DNA of 64,000 nucleotides from Demequina sediminicola (GTDB taxonomy: Bacteria; Actinomycetota; Actinomycetes; Actinomycetales; Demequinaceae), in the NCBI RefSeq assembly GCF_000975055.1, contig NZ_BBRB01000002.1, positions 186,001 through 250,000 of the forward strand, written 5' to 3'. Below, one piece after another: positions 8,576 through 17,791 of the stretch. The position numbers and the translations under genes are program-made. The notes beneath the pieces were generated by a model. That model ran no database searches and had not been told where the DNA came from. It saw nothing but the letters and a program-made list of their open reading frames with translations. Position 1 is the stretch's first letter, and every line of letters begins with the position of its first letter.

Positions 8576-11500
8576 GTGGTGGACTACATCGGACGTTCCC
8601 TTGTGGCGGACGCACTCCAGGAGTGGCGCGAGCAGCTTCAGACGCACGCCACCGTTTCTCCCCTGCGTGACCTCGTCGCGACCCGCGCAGAGCTGATTGA
8701 CCTGCGCCACTCTCACCCCTCTGGGCTGGCACAGTTGTTTGCGTCGCGTCCCACAGCACTGACGTCACTCATCCGAGACGACAACGCCCTCGACAGTGCT
8801 CTTGCCTACGGCCGCTCCATCATCGACGAGGCCGAGCGGGTGAAGGCTGCCACAGGCGCGTGGACAGCCGCTATGGCCGTCGGAACCGCGTACTGGCGTG
8901 CCGCGAGCCACGATGTGGAAATGCCCATCCTGTTGCGTGCGGTTGAACTCGACCGTTACCGCGAACGTGACCTGCACATCACGCTCCGCAACGAAGTGTG
9001 GGTCAACCCAGCGCTCGTCTCACTCCTGCGCGAACGCGCCGCTCAGGCCGGATGGGACGCTCCACCCACGCTCCCAGCAGTGACGGTGGGACGTGAGTTT
9101 GACCCGCGCCCCCTGTGGGAAGCCGTCCGCGCTCACACCGATCTGCTTGGCGAGTCACTTGAAGTGCGCAACCGCCTCATTCTTGGGGCCTACGACGACC
9201 CAGAGCAGCGGCTCCTCGACGACCTTGACGATCTCGACTCCGTGATTTCAGCGTCGCCTATCTTGGCGGCAGCCGCAGGCGACCGGGACGCCCTCGGAAC
9301 CCTCGGCGAACCGTTGCCAGCTTTCCCCAAAGGTGACCGCGATCCCTTCGGCGAACGCGGCATCGGCGATCTTGACGATGTCACATTCGCTGCCCTTGAT
9401 CTGATCGCCACTGGCCGTGACGTCTTTCTTGAGGCGCCTCCGGGCACGGACATCGACGGGATCGCTGCGGCCATTGGCGCTGACGGTGCAGCCTCAGGCC
9501 GGACGGTCGCCATCGTGGGTGGCCAGGACGGTGCGTTGAAGGCCATCGGCAAACGCCTCTCGGATGAAGGCGCCGGCGATGTCGTGGTCGACGGTACTGA
9601 GGCCGCGTGGAACATGAGTGCTCGCTCTCGGCTCCTCGAAGCCATCACGATGGGCACGCAACCTGTGGACGATGCGGGAGTGCGTCAGGCTGGCGAATCG
9701 CTCGTCCAAGCACGCGCGGCGCTTCATCGCCGTTTTGATGCCCTACACAGGACGTACCGGCCCTGGGGCGTGAGTGCTTTCGAGGCGGTCCAAGCCATTG
9801 TGCGTGTGACGACAGCAACGCCTGCGCCGCAAACGACAGCCCGGCTGGGGGCCGATGCGGGAGCCGTCGTGGCAGACCTGGGTTTCGCTTCCGTTGCGGC
9901 CGCGATTGCGCGTGACCTCGCTCCGGAGGGCTCTGACCCCGAGGTGCAGGCGGCCGATGCCGCAGCTGAGACGCCGCAGTCAGAAGACGATTCGTGGTGG
10001 TGGGGTCACGCAAACCCGGACGATGGCGCGCACCTCGACGAAGCTCTCGCAGGGTTCCTCGGACGATCAGTGCCAAAGATGCGCGCAGAAGCAGCGACCG
10101 CCGCGCACGAGACGGGAGTCGACGAGGCCTCGTCGTTCACCGTGTGGGCTGATCAAGTCGATATGTTTGCGTCCTTGCGTGAGTTGTTGGAGACGTTCTC
10201 CCCAGCAGTGTTCCACCGGTCACTGCACGACCTCGTGGCGGCTACGGCCCCACACGACTCTCCCAAGTACGTCGACCTTCCCCGTCGTGATCGACGCGCG
10301 CTCACACGCCGCGCGGCCGAACTACTGCGACCTGGACGCGACAAGTCCCGACTCCACGAGGACTTGGTACGTGCCCATGCCTTGGCGTTGCGCTGGCGCT
10401 CGCACTGCTCCGGTGGTGGTTGGCCCGTGGTGCCCGATGACTACGACATCTACGTCGACCACGTGCAGCGGGCGTCACAGGAGTGGGCTGTCCTCAGCCC
10501 GGTTGTGGCAAGCGTCACCGAGATCGAGGGACTTGACGAGCAGCCGTGGGACTCGGTCGTGGAGCACCTTGACCGCCTCGCGCTCGGCGTGCCGGGTTCA
10601 CTTGAGTCGTCGGACGTGAGCGACCTAGATGTGGATCTCGATGCAGACGGCTTCGCTGCACTGCTTCAAGACCTGCGCAGCCGCTCCGCCAGCGCAGTGC
10701 AGATCCGTCGCGACCTTGAGTTTGCTTGGTGGGCTGCCGCCTTCGACGCCATCGTCACCGCCGATCCGTCACTGACCGAATACGGCGCCATCGGTGGAGC
10801 AGTCGAAGAGTTCCTCGCACGGGACACCGCCTTCTCCGCGGCACGCGTGGGCCCGCTGATGCGTGCCGCCGCAGAACGCCGTCGTTCCGCCATCGCGCGC
10901 CACCCCGACATGGCCCGCGACTTGTTCGCCGCCCTCGTTGAGGGCCGCGATGCGTCATACAAGGAACTGTGGCGAGACTTTGCGCCGCTGGTGACCTCAC
11001 TCCGTCCGGTGGTACTGGCCAAAGCAGAGCAGGTGTCACACCTCGCGCCCGCATCCTTGTCGATAGATGTTGCAGTGGTCGTGGCCGGGGAATCCTTGGC
11101 ACTCGCCGAACTCGTTCCCACGCTGGCTCGCGCCAAGCAGGTCGTGGTCCTGGGCGACGCCCACGCTGCGACACGCTCTGCGGTGGCCGCGCTCGCGACC
11201 CTCCTGCCCCGAGTCACCTTGCACGCCGCGGGGCAGCCCCGTGACCCGCGCGTGAGCGCCCTCCTCGCTGAGATTGCTTACGGTAGAGCTCTACCCACGC
11301 AGCCAGCCGCTCGCGGCCAAGGCGCGCTCACGGTGAATGCTGTCACCGCGACGGGTCTCCCCGATGCCGATGCCGGAGTAGTGGAGACCACCTCCCAGGA
11401 AGTTCGTGCCGTCGCTGACTACGTTGAGGAGGCCGTGGGTGATGACCCGCACCGCACTCGGGTGGTCGTGGCAGGGTCACGCACACACGCGGAGCACATC

Positions 11501-12970
11501 CGCGCAGAACTCACCGCTCGCTCGGCAAAGCTCGCTGCTCGCATTCCTGTCGAAGCCATGGGCGAGGCTGCTGGGGTGCACTGCGACGAGGTAGTGGTGT
11601 CGCTTGGCTTTGCTCGCGATACGCGCCAGGGCCTACCGACTCATCTGGGTGCGCTCTCAGAGCCCTGGGGACGCGAGGCACTGGTTCAGGCATTGGTGGC
11701 TTCCACCTGTGACGTCACGGTGTTCACGTCGCTCGACGCCCATGCTGTGGCGGAGTTGGCCACTGACGACACCCCCGGGGTGGGTGACTTCGCCGACTTG
11801 TTGAGTGCCGCTGAGACTCCGGCGGTGGCTCCTGAACGTCCGGAGCCCGCGCCGAGCGACTGGCTCCTCGCTGACGTCGCGCAACGCCTCCGTCACGACA
11901 ACTACCCGGTGCACGTGCGCTACGGCAAGGCCGCGGACGCCATCCCCATGGTGGTGGGCGGTCGCAAGCAGCCTGAGTACACCGTGGCGATCGTGACCGA
12001 CGAAGCATCGGCGGCAGGCTCGCTGTCGTTGCGCGATCGAGTCCGCAGGCAGCATGAACAGCTCAACCACCTGGGCTGGAACGTGGTGCCGTTGTGGACG
12101 CTCGACGTCTTTATGGATCCCGATTCTGCTGCAGCCGAGGTTCGTGCCGCGTTGCCCGAGAACGCTCCTGAGCCCGTGTTCATTCAGGAGAGCCTCGAGT
12201 TTGACGTGGAGCCTGCCCCCGTTGACGAAGTGGCAGATTTGCACGACGACCTTCCGGTGCGGCCCGAGCCCGAACCGATGACCCTGGGACTGAGCACCAT
12301 GATGGTGGAGTCCGCGATTGATGCAGCGCGCGAGCCGCACCAGCCTGTCGCACCGTTGTGGCCTTCCGCTGTGTCAGCACGCAGCGCGGCCTCGGCTCAG
12401 AGTGCGAGGTCCGCAAGCGCCGTCTCTGCGCGTAGTACTGCCTCAGTGCGCAGTGCAACGTCAGTAGGCAGTGCAACCTCAGTTCGTAGCGCAGCCTCAG
12501 CGCACTCGTCGCTCTCGGCGCCATCCGCAGCATCGGCGGTCTCTGCCAGCTCTGCGCGGTCTGCCACCTCTGCGCGATCTGCGGTGTCGGGATCGTCCGC
12601 GCGCTCGGCGTCGTCAGCGGTATCTGCCTCCTCGCCTACGACATGGGAGGCTTCAGCACCGATGACCTCGGCCCCGTCAGCAGCTTCTGTTCCAGGGACG
12701 CCGTCTGCGGCGTCGACGCCCTCGGCAGACTCGGCCGGGTCGTCAGACTCCGCTGCGTCAGCATCGACGCCGAGCACTGCGAGTGTTGCGAGTGCCCCAA
12801 GCGCCGCGAGTGCCGCGAAGACTGAAGCGCCTGCCAACGGTTCGTCCCAGGGGACAGGGCGCCCCTTGATCCCGACGCGTGCGTGGGAGGACGAGGACGC
12901 AGCGTGGGGTGATCGCGGTTCAGGCTCGCGCGATGACGAGATCCGTGGGGACAAGCCCCCACACTGGTAA
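8576..12970 (+). CDS. large SF1-helicase/nuclease-like protein with eroded active sites and a Ser/Ala repeat tail
   Basis: 1464 residues with a GTG start (GTG GTG; either could serve). The overall order matches the DUF4011-type AAA helicase family of Micrococcales. The Walker A position reads APPGTDIDG (residues 287-295), lacking the GK[S/T]. The motif II/III region reads VAVVVAGESLAL then ARAKQVVVLGDAHAAT (about 832-866), lacking the DEA(S) acid pair and the usual GDxxQ glutamine. Residues about 1095-1200 resemble the very-short-patch/MTES-type nuclease fold (ending WNVVPLWTLDVFMDP) but without a clear catalytic Asp-Glu-x-Lys set. Residues 1264-1414 are a Ser/Ala repeat. Function unknown; ATPase or nuclease activity is doubtful. 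It converges on the zinc-ribbon gene with a 4-bp gap. Confidence 0.75.
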   Translation: MVDYIGRSLVADALQEWREQLQTHATVSPLRDLVATRAELIDLRHSHPSGLAQLFASRPTALTSLIRDDNALDSALAYGRSIIDEAERVKAATGAWTAAMAVGTAYWRAASHDVEMPILLRAVELDRYRERDLHITLRNEVWVNPALVSLLRERAAQAGWDAPPTLPAVTVGREFDPRPLWEAVRAHTDLLGESLEVRNRLILGAYDDPEQRLLDDLDDLDSVISASPILAAAAGDRDALGTLGEPLPAFPKGDRDPFGERGIGDLDDVTFAALDLIATGRDVFLEAPPGTDIDGIAAAIGADGAASGRTVAIVGGQDGALKAIGKRLSDEGAGDVVVDGTEAAWNMSARSRLLEAITMGTQPVDDAGVRQAGESLVQARAALHRRFDALHRTYRPWGVSAFEAVQAIVRVTTATPAPQTTARLGADAGAVVADLGFASVAAAIARDLAPEGSDPEVQAADAAAETPQSEDDSWWWGHANPDDGAHLDEALAGFLGRSVPKMRAEAATAAHETGVDEASSFTVWADQVDMFASLRELLETFSPAVFHRSLHDLVAATAPHDSPKYVDLPRRDRRALTRRAAELLRPGRDKSRLHEDLVRAHALALRWRSHCSGGGWPVVPDDYDIYVDHVQRASQEWAVLSPVVASVTEIEGLDEQPWDSVVEHLDRLALGVPGSLESSDVSDLDVDLDADGFAALLQDLRSRSASAVQIRRDLEFAWWAAAFDAIVTADPSLTEYGAIGGAVEEFLARDTAFSAARVGPLMRAAAERRRSAIARHPDMARDLFAALVEGRDASYKELWRDFAPLVTSLRPVVLAKAEQVSHLAPASLSIDVAVVVAGESLALAELVPTLARAKQVVVLGDAHAATRSAVAALATLLPRVTLHAAGQPRDPRVSALLAEIAYGRALPTQPAARGQGALTVNAVTATGLPDADAGVVETTSQEVRAVADYVEEAVGDDPHRTRVVVAGSRTHAEHIRAELTARSAKLAARIPVEAMGEAAGVHCDEVVVSLGFARDTRQGLPTHLGALSEPWGREALVQALVASTCDVTVFTSLDAHAVAELATDDTPGVGDFADLLSAAETPAVAPERPEPAPSDWLLADVAQRLRHDNYPVHVRYGKAADAIPMVVGGRKQPEYTVAIVTDEASAAGSLSLRDRVRRQHEQLNHLGWNVVPLWTLDVFMDPDSAAAEVRAALPENAPEPVFIQESLEFDVEPAPVDEVADLHDDLPVRPEPEPMTLGLSTMMVESAIDAAREPHQPVAPLWPSAVSARSAASAQSARSASAVSARSTASVRSATSVGSATSVRSAASAHSSLSAPSAASAVSASSARSATSARSAVSGSSARSASSAVSASSPTTWEASAPMTSAPSAASVPGTPSAASTPSADSAGSSDSAASASTPSTASVASAPSAASAAKTEAPANGSSQGTGRPLIPTRAWEDEDAAWGDRGSGSRDDEIRGDKPPHW
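12362..12817 (+). repeat. in-frame minisatellite coding the Ser/Ala tail
   Basis: About 450 bp coding almost only Ser, Ala, Val, Thr and Arg (patterns like SARSA and RSATSV). At DNA level an 18-bp unit is clear at 12431-12448, 12449-12466, 12467-12484 and 12485-12502, and it decays on both sides. This is likely to vary in length between strains. Confidence 0.8.
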
Positions 12971-12974
12971 ATCG

Positions 12975-13184
12975 TTACTTGCTGGTGGAGCTCGACGACG
13001 CTGACGCGTTGCGAGAGTCGGTGCGGTAGAAGCCTGACCCCTTAAACGTCACTCCCACGGTGCCAAAGACGCGGCGTAGTTCACCGGAGCATGAGGGGCA
13101 CGTGACGAGGGATTCGTCATGGATGGACTGAACTTGCTCAAAGCGGTGGTCGCAGGCACGGCATGCGTAGGAGTACGTGGGCAT
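12975..13184 (-). CDS. FmdB-family small zinc-ribbon protein
   Basis: 69 residues. The start MPTYSYACRACDHRFEQVQS is the classic FmdB/CxxC_CxxC_SSSS N terminus. Two CxxC pairs (CRAC and CPSC) form one zinc ribbon, and the C terminus is Ser-rich. The cellular role of this family is unknown; it is often annotated as a putative regulator. It follows the cyclo-ligase gene by 9 bp and is probably in one operon with it, an order common in Micrococcales. Confidence 0.92.
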   Translation of the reverse strand: MPTYSYACRACDHRFEQVQSIHDESLVTCPSCSGELRRVFGTVGVTFKGSGFYRTDSRNASASSSSTSK

Positions 13185-13193
13185 GGCGGCATT

Positions 13194-13817
13194 CTACGCT
13201 GGCAATGAAGTGATCCCTTGTGGGGTGATCACCGCATGCACGGGAAGGTCGTGAGATTCGCGGGGCAGGCAGGCCTCTTCAGAGTGGAATTCCGACGTGA
13301 AGGTCAGTGCCACCACGGGGGTGTCGGGCGCGGCATCCACCAATGCGCGGTCATACCAGCCGCCACCTTGGCCTAGCCGGGTACCGGCACAGTCCACGGA
13401 GAGAGCGGGGACGATCACCACATCGGCCCTTTCAAGCGCTTCGCTGCCCAGGAACGGCCCGGAGGGCTCTGGCGGGCGCCCCGGGGCACGCTCAATGAGG
13501 TCTTCCTCGCCGAGGTATTCACCCCAGCCGCGCTGCAGGCCGTCGCCGAGCCGGGGGAGTAAGACCGTGATGCCGCGATCGTGGAGCGCCGAGATGAGAG
13601 GCCCGGTGCCAGGCTCGTGAGGGCGCGACGCGTACACCGAGACGCACGTGGCGGCTTGGATCGATGGAAGTTGGAGCACCTGGTCGCGTAGCGCCAATGC
13701 CAGTTCCTCATTGCGGCGCACCGAACGATGCGCACGAGCCTTCCGGATAGATGCCCGCAGGTGTGCTTTAGCGTCTTCCGGCGCTGGGGCACGCGTATGG
13801 CTCATCTGCGAGGTCAT
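13194..13817 (-). CDS. 5-formyltetrahydrofolate cyclo-ligase
   Basis: 207 residues. It uses ATP to convert 5-formyl-THF to 5,10-methenyl-THF in one-carbon metabolism. Family marks are SIRKARAHRSVRRNEELA at the N terminus, CVSVYASRPHEPGTGPLI, LLPRLGDGLQ, and the C-terminal block VDCAGTRLGQGGGWYDRAL, where GxGGGYYDR is usual. An in-frame ATG five codons in (MSHTRAPAPEDAKA) is an alternative start. It is the first gene of a two-gene unit with the FmdB-type protein. Confidence 0.92.
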   Translation of the reverse strand: MTSQMSHTRAPAPEDAKAHLRASIRKARAHRSVRRNEELALALRDQVLQLPSIQAATCVSVYASRPHEPGTGPLISALHDRGITVLLPRLGDGLQRGWGEYLGEEDLIERAPGRPPEPSGPFLGSEALERADVVIVPALSVDCAGTRLGQGGGWYDRALVDAAPDTPVVALTFTSEFHSEEACLPRESHDLPVHAVITPQGITSLPA

Positions 13818-13946
13818 GCCTCTATTGTGTCAGGCCCGGGGGACATGAGCTCTCATATTTCTCACGCCATGGGCGAACGCAGGGCACTTGTCAGCGTGGT
13901 GCTTGCTTGTGGTGTGTGCGGACAGAGACAATGCAGTGTGACTGTG

Positions 13947-15146
13947 ATGAGCCTGACCGACCATAAGCGGGCCGTCAGCAACGCCCTGGCCCGCAACCCC
14001 GCGCTCGACGTACTGATCGCTGACGCCGTGGGAGGAACGCTCGCAGAGGACATTGTCGCGACACGCAATTTTCCCGCCTCGCCTGTGGCGGCATGCGATG
14101 GGTATGCGGTGGCCGCGGCGGACGTGGCTCGTGCGGCAGGAGCGGCACTCGCTGTATCGCACGACGTGACGTTTGATGACCGCTCGCCCCGCACTCACGT
14201 TCCTGGCACCGCGTCGCGGGTTCCGTCGGGTGCGCCGCTTCCGCAGGGGGCCGATGCCGTGGTTCCGTCGTCGGCCACAGATCAGGGCGTCGCCCGCGTG
14301 GTCATCGAAGGCGACGTGAAGCCCGGCCAGTATGTGCGTGCGCCAGGAACGGACGTCCGCGCCGGGCATGTGCTCGTACCCGCGGGTTCGACGCTGGGGC
14401 CGCGCCAGGTTGCTGTGGGCGCGGCCATGGGGCGTCCACGTTTGCGCGTGCACCCCGTTCCTCGTGTGGTGGTGATCGCGGTGGGGGACGAGCTCATCGA
14501 TCCCGGTTCGCACCGTCCTGGGGGCGGTGTCGATGACGCCAATAGTCACTTGCTTGCTGGCCTGGTGCGTGAGGCAGGGGCACAGGCCTACCGTGTAGGC
14601 CCGGTGCCTGACCGGGCTCTCGAGTTGCGGGCCGTCATCGAGGATCAGTTGGTGCGGGCAGATGTGATTCTCACCACTGGTGGCCTGTCTCACGGAACCA
14701 GTGACACGGTCGCCACTGTCATGCGGCGACTCGGGGAATTTGAGGTTGTCGATATCGCACTCAATCCAGGGGGAAGGCAGGGATTGGGGAGTATCGAAAT
14801 AGGTTCCAGAAAGATCCCGGTGGTGTCTTTACCAGGCAAACCATCAGCAGCTGCAGTGGGATTTGAAGCGACAGTACGTCCCGCTTTGCGCGATATGTGT
14901 GGATTTGTCCAGAGAGAGCGCGACACATATGTCGCAACAGTCACCGAGGGATGGTCTGCGTCGGCAGGAAATGTCACGGCCACACCGGTGCGTGTCACCC
15001 GCACTCAGGAGGGCCGTTTTGCCACGCCAATGTCGCACGGAGAGTTGACGTTTGATGCGTTAGCTCAAGCCGACGCGCTTGCGTGGATTGGTCCCGAGAC
15101 TGACCAAGTGGAAGCGGGGATGCGCGTGCACTGCTCGCGTTGGTAA
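13947..15146 (+). CDS. moeA: molybdopterin molybdenumtransferase
   Basis: 399 residues. MoeA inserts molybdate into adenylylated molybdopterin to make molybdenum cofactor. Family blocks seen are NFPASPVAACDGYAV, VPSGAPLPQGADAVV, PGTDVRAGHVLVPAG, TTGGLSHGTSDTV and VVSLPGKPSAAAVGFEATV, covering the MoeA N, MPT-binding and C domains. The start could be ATG 13947 or an in-frame GTG at 13938; no clear ribosome site decides between them. No other molybdenum cofactor gene lies in the window. The GNAT gene follows after 4 bp. Confidence 0.92.
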   Translation: MSLTDHKRAVSNALARNPALDVLIADAVGGTLAEDIVATRNFPASPVAACDGYAVAAADVARAAGAALAVSHDVTFDDRSPRTHVPGTASRVPSGAPLPQGADAVVPSSATDQGVARVVIEGDVKPGQYVRAPGTDVRAGHVLVPAGSTLGPRQVAVGAAMGRPRLRVHPVPRVVVIAVGDELIDPGSHRPGGGVDDANSHLLAGLVREAGAQAYRVGPVPDRALELRAVIEDQLVRADVILTTGGLSHGTSDTVATVMRRLGEFEVVDIALNPGGRQGLGSIEIGSRKIPVVSLPGKPSAAAVGFEATVRPALRDMCGFVQRERDTYVATVTEGWSASAGNVTATPVRVTRTQEGRFATPMSHGELTFDALAQADALAWIGPETDQVEAGMRVHCSRW

Positions 15147-15150
15147 CACC

Positions 15151-15729
15151 ATGACACGGCCCCAGGTGCTGACACGCGGACCTCTCACAGTGCGAGCCTT
15201 TTCCCGCTCTGATGAGCAGGACTGGCGAGACCTTCGCGCCCGCAATCGCGCGTGGCTCCACCCGTGGGAGGCCCAAACCCCGCCCGGCTCACGCATTCCA
15301 TCGGCCACGTTTCCCACGGTGGTGCGGCGGGACCGCAGGCAATGGCGGGACGACGCTGGGTATCCAGCGGTCATCGAGTTCAACGGACTCTTGGTGGGTC
15401 GAGTCTCCGTGTTCGGTATCCAGTGGGGCGCAGCGCACGGTGCGTCCATCGGCTACTGGATCGATCAAGAATATGCCGGCCGGGGCATCGTCCCTACTGC
15501 GGTAGCCATGCTGTCGAGTTTTGCGTTTGAACGAGGAATGCACCGCCTCGAAATTGCGGTACGACCAGAGAATGACCGCTCCCTTGCTGTGGCAAAGAAA
15601 TTGGGGTTCACCGAGGAAGGTATGCGGCGCTCATATCTCTTCATTGACGGGCAATGGCGTGACCATGTGATCTTTTTTCGTACTCAAGATCAGGCCCGAG
15701 TTGGTCGATATTGGGAAGAAGGCCGCTGA
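15151..15729 (+). CDS. GNAT N-acetyltransferase, RimJ/RimL type
   Basis: 192 residues. The acetyl-CoA fold is seen in GPLTVRAFSRSDEQDW at the start, GRVSVFGIQWG in the core strands, ASIGYWIDQEYAGRGIVPTA (motif A, the pyrophosphate-binding turn) and HRLEIAVRPENDRSLAVAKK followed by LGFTEEG at the end, typical of ribosomal-protein N-alpha acetyltransferases. It is coupled to moeA (4-bp gap), an order I recognise from other Micrococcales. The true acceptor is unknown. Confidence 0.88.
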   Translation: MTRPQVLTRGPLTVRAFSRSDEQDWRDLRARNRAWLHPWEAQTPPGSRIPSATFPTVVRRDRRQWRDDAGYPAVIEFNGLLVGRVSVFGIQWGAAHGASIGYWIDQEYAGRGIVPTAVAMLSSFAFERGMHRLEIAVRPENDRSLAVAKKLGFTEEGMRRSYLFIDGQWRDHVIFFRTQDQARVGRYWEEGR

Positions 15730-15781
15730 CACGCCGCGCGCCTGCGAGCGTTCGCGCCTCCGCAGTCGTACCGTCGTGCCC

Positions 15782-16861
15782 ATGGTGCCAGTTGGTTTGC
15801 TCGCGATCATCGCCGTCGGAATGGTGATCGCCTACGTTCTCCCCCAGCGCATCAAGGAGCGCGGCGACTACGCCCTGGTCCGCACTGAGGATCGATACAG
15901 CGCTCAAATGCGCGTGGTGAAGTCCTCTGCCGAGCGCCTCGAGAAGGCCGCCGCCCGTCCGTCCACGGACTCAGGACAAGTTCCACTGCTTGCCACTGGT
16001 GCCACTCGTGCCAGCCAGGTATCGGCAAGTAAAGATTCTGCTCGCATCGCCTCGGAGCGCGCTGAGACTTTCTCCCGCCCTGCTGGCCCGCTTGATCAGG
16101 CAGCCGTTTACGCCCAGCGAGAGCGCCTTCGCGTGCGCCGCGACCGTGCTGAGGTGTTGGCGGAGCGCGCCGCACAGGCCCGTCGTCGCTTGGTGGTGGC
16201 AGGCGGAGCTCTTGTCGTCGCGATTGTGGCGTGGTCCTTGGTGGGCGCCGTGGGTGCATCGCCTGTGGTCGGCATTCTGTCCACTGGTGTCTTCGCTGGG
16301 GTGGTGGGTGCTGGTGCCCGGGCTGCAGCGGCACAGCGTCAGGCTGATGAGCGCATCATGTTGGTCTCCCGTGAGGTGGAGGCCGCCGCGACTGCCACCC
16401 AGGCTTTGCGCGTGGTGAGCCGCGAGCGTGCCGCAGGGCACGAAGCTGCACCGTCCGATGTGGCGACGCAGGCCATTCGTGTGGTGACTGCTGAAGACTT
16501 GGCTCCACTGTCAGCGCCCGCTCAAAAGCGCGAGCCCCGGCAGAAGGTCGAGTCCGCCCCAGAGGCACCCGCACGCGAAGAGTCCGCGGCATGGTCTCCA
16601 AGCGAGATGCCGGCACCGTCCTACACGTTGAAGTCCACTGTGCGTCAGCGTGAAGCGCGCCCCATCTCGACCGAGGACTACGACGCCGCTCTGGCTCGCG
16701 CTCGCCGTTGGGGTGAGTCGCGCGAGACTTCGCGTGACGCATCGGCCCCTGTGGCGTCGGCGTCGAGCACTTCTGCTGCCGGTGTCGCCACCGGTGAAGC
16801 AGAGACCACTACGGCGGCACTGGATGCGATCCTCGCCCGCCGTCGCCGCGCATCGGCCTAA
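15782..16861 (+). CDS. uncharacterised membrane protein of the moeA-GNAT operon
   Basis: About 359 residues from the ATG at 15782; longer in-frame GTG or TTG starts reach back into the GNAT gene. One membrane helix sits at the N terminus (VPVGLLAIIAVGMVIAYVLP). A basic, Arg/Ala-rich helical segment (probable coiled coil, ERLRVRRDRAEVLAERAAQA) leads to a second hydrophobic stretch around residues 140-180 (VVAGGALVVAIVAWSLVGAV). The C-terminal half is charged and disordered and ends RRRRASA. I do not recognise a named domain. Position directly behind moeA/GNAT suggests cotranscription, not a shared pathway. Confidence 0.7.
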   Translation: MVPVGLLAIIAVGMVIAYVLPQRIKERGDYALVRTEDRYSAQMRVVKSSAERLEKAAARPSTDSGQVPLLATGATRASQVSASKDSARIASERAETFSRPAGPLDQAAVYAQRERLRVRRDRAEVLAERAAQARRRLVVAGGALVVAIVAWSLVGAVGASPVVGILSTGVFAGVVGAGARAAAAQRQADERIMLVSREVEAAATATQALRVVSRERAAGHEAAPSDVATQAIRVVTAEDLAPLSAPAQKREPRQKVESAPEAPAREESAAWSPSEMPAPSYTLKSTVRQREARPISTEDYDAALARARRWGESRETSRDASAPVASASSTSAAGVATGEAETTTAALDAILARRRRASA

Positions 16862-16900
16862 TCCCACCCCCCTTTTTTTCCCGCGAAGTCCCCCCATTCC

Positions 16901-16963
16901 CGCGAAGTGGCTGTTTCTCGCTGTCTAGGTGGCCTCAAACAGCGAAATGGAGCCATTTCGCAG
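16901..16963. repeat. dispersed palindromic repeat, copy A
   Basis: Left arm 16901-16926 and right arm 16937-16963 (core AACAGCGAAATGGAGCCATT) are imperfect complements around a short spacer. It is flanked on the left by C-rich and on the right by G-rich runs that extend the potential hairpin. The same element recurs at 37562-37620 and 48471-48533. It lies between two convergent genes. The left arm of this copy is the most diverged of the six arms. Confidence 0.8.
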
Positions 16964-17025
16964 TTGGGGGGCGGGGAGAGGGGGGCGTAGGGATGTGTCG
17001 GCAGAGGCGTCGCCCAGAAATGCCA

Positions 17026-17059
17026 AGGGCCGATGCCGCACAGTCGCGGCACCGGCCCT
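17026..17059 (-). terminator. terminator-like hairpin after the HdeD-like gene
   Basis: AGGGCCGATGCCGC (17026-17039) pairs with GCGGCACCGGCCCT (17046-17059) with a single mismatch and a 6-base loop. It begins about 20 bp past the stop of the minus-strand gene. The left arm contains the over-represented decamer GGGCCGATGC. Confidence 0.7.
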
Positions 17060-17077
17060 CAAAGGCTGTGACGGGGT

Positions 17078-17719
17078 TTAGCCGTCGATGACCTGGTGCT
17101 TGTCCTTCTCACCTTCAGCGTCACCGGCGGGCGGGAGGTTGCGGCCCAAGGCGAATGCCTGCACGAGGCCCACAATGCCCAACAGAATGAGCGTGACACC
17201 CGTCATGATGATCAGGGCGAACGCGCTCCAACCCGGGACCACGATGACCACGATACCGGCGATGATGGCGATCGCACCGCGAACATAGGCCATCGTTCCG
17301 GCTTGTGCCTTGCCAGCTTGAGCCAGCGTCGCGATGCCCTCGATGATCCATCCCATACCGATCAGGATGACGACCACGACGGTCAGTACACCGGTCGCGG
17401 CGCTCAGGTTCTTCAGCATGACGACACCGCCGAGGAGCAACAAGATGCCCACGATGATGTTCAGGAGGCGGTAGCCGGAGGAGACATCACGGCTAAACAC
17501 ACCCACGGCTGCTCGGACAGCACCGGAGATGAGGAAGAAGATCGCGGCAAAAACAGCCAGCACCTCGAGTGACTCCCCTGGCCACACCAGCAGCGCAATA
17601 CCAATACCGATCGCGATAGCGCCCACGACGCCCATCGTGATGCGGGCTGCACTCACGGCACGGCGTGTGAGTTGTTCGGGGTCAATGGCGAACTCATTGG
17701 GGAATGGGGGTACGGACAT
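17078..17719 (-). CDS. HdeD-family membrane protein (DUF308)
   Basis: 213 residues. Six hydrophobic helices in pairs are seen, for example VVGAIAIGIGIALLVWPGES, VLAVFAAIFFLISGAVRAAV, LLNIIVGILLLLGGVVMLKN and AIAIIAGIVVIVVPGWSAFA. The repeated pattern of helix, glycine turn and WPG/VPG is typical of HdeD, named after an E. coli acid-stress gene, although actinobacterial members have no proven role. The N and C termini are hydrophilic. It is a single gene with a good ribosome site (GGAGGAA) upstream. Confidence 0.85.
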   Translation of the reverse strand: MSVPPFPNEFAIDPEQLTRRAVSAARITMGVVGAIAIGIGIALLVWPGESLEVLAVFAAIFFLISGAVRAAVGVFSRDVSSGYRLLNIIVGILLLLGGVVMLKNLSAATGVLTVVVVILIGMGWIIEGIATLAQAGKAQAGTMAYVRGAIAIIAGIVVIVVPGWSAFALIIMTGVTLILLGIVGLVQAFALGRNLPPAGDAEGEKDKHQVIDG

Positions 17720-17791
17720 GTTTCCTCCTGAAAAGTGGCAAATCTCTTCGCCATGCTATCGGTGCGGGTAGATGTTGTCCGTACTCGGCTC

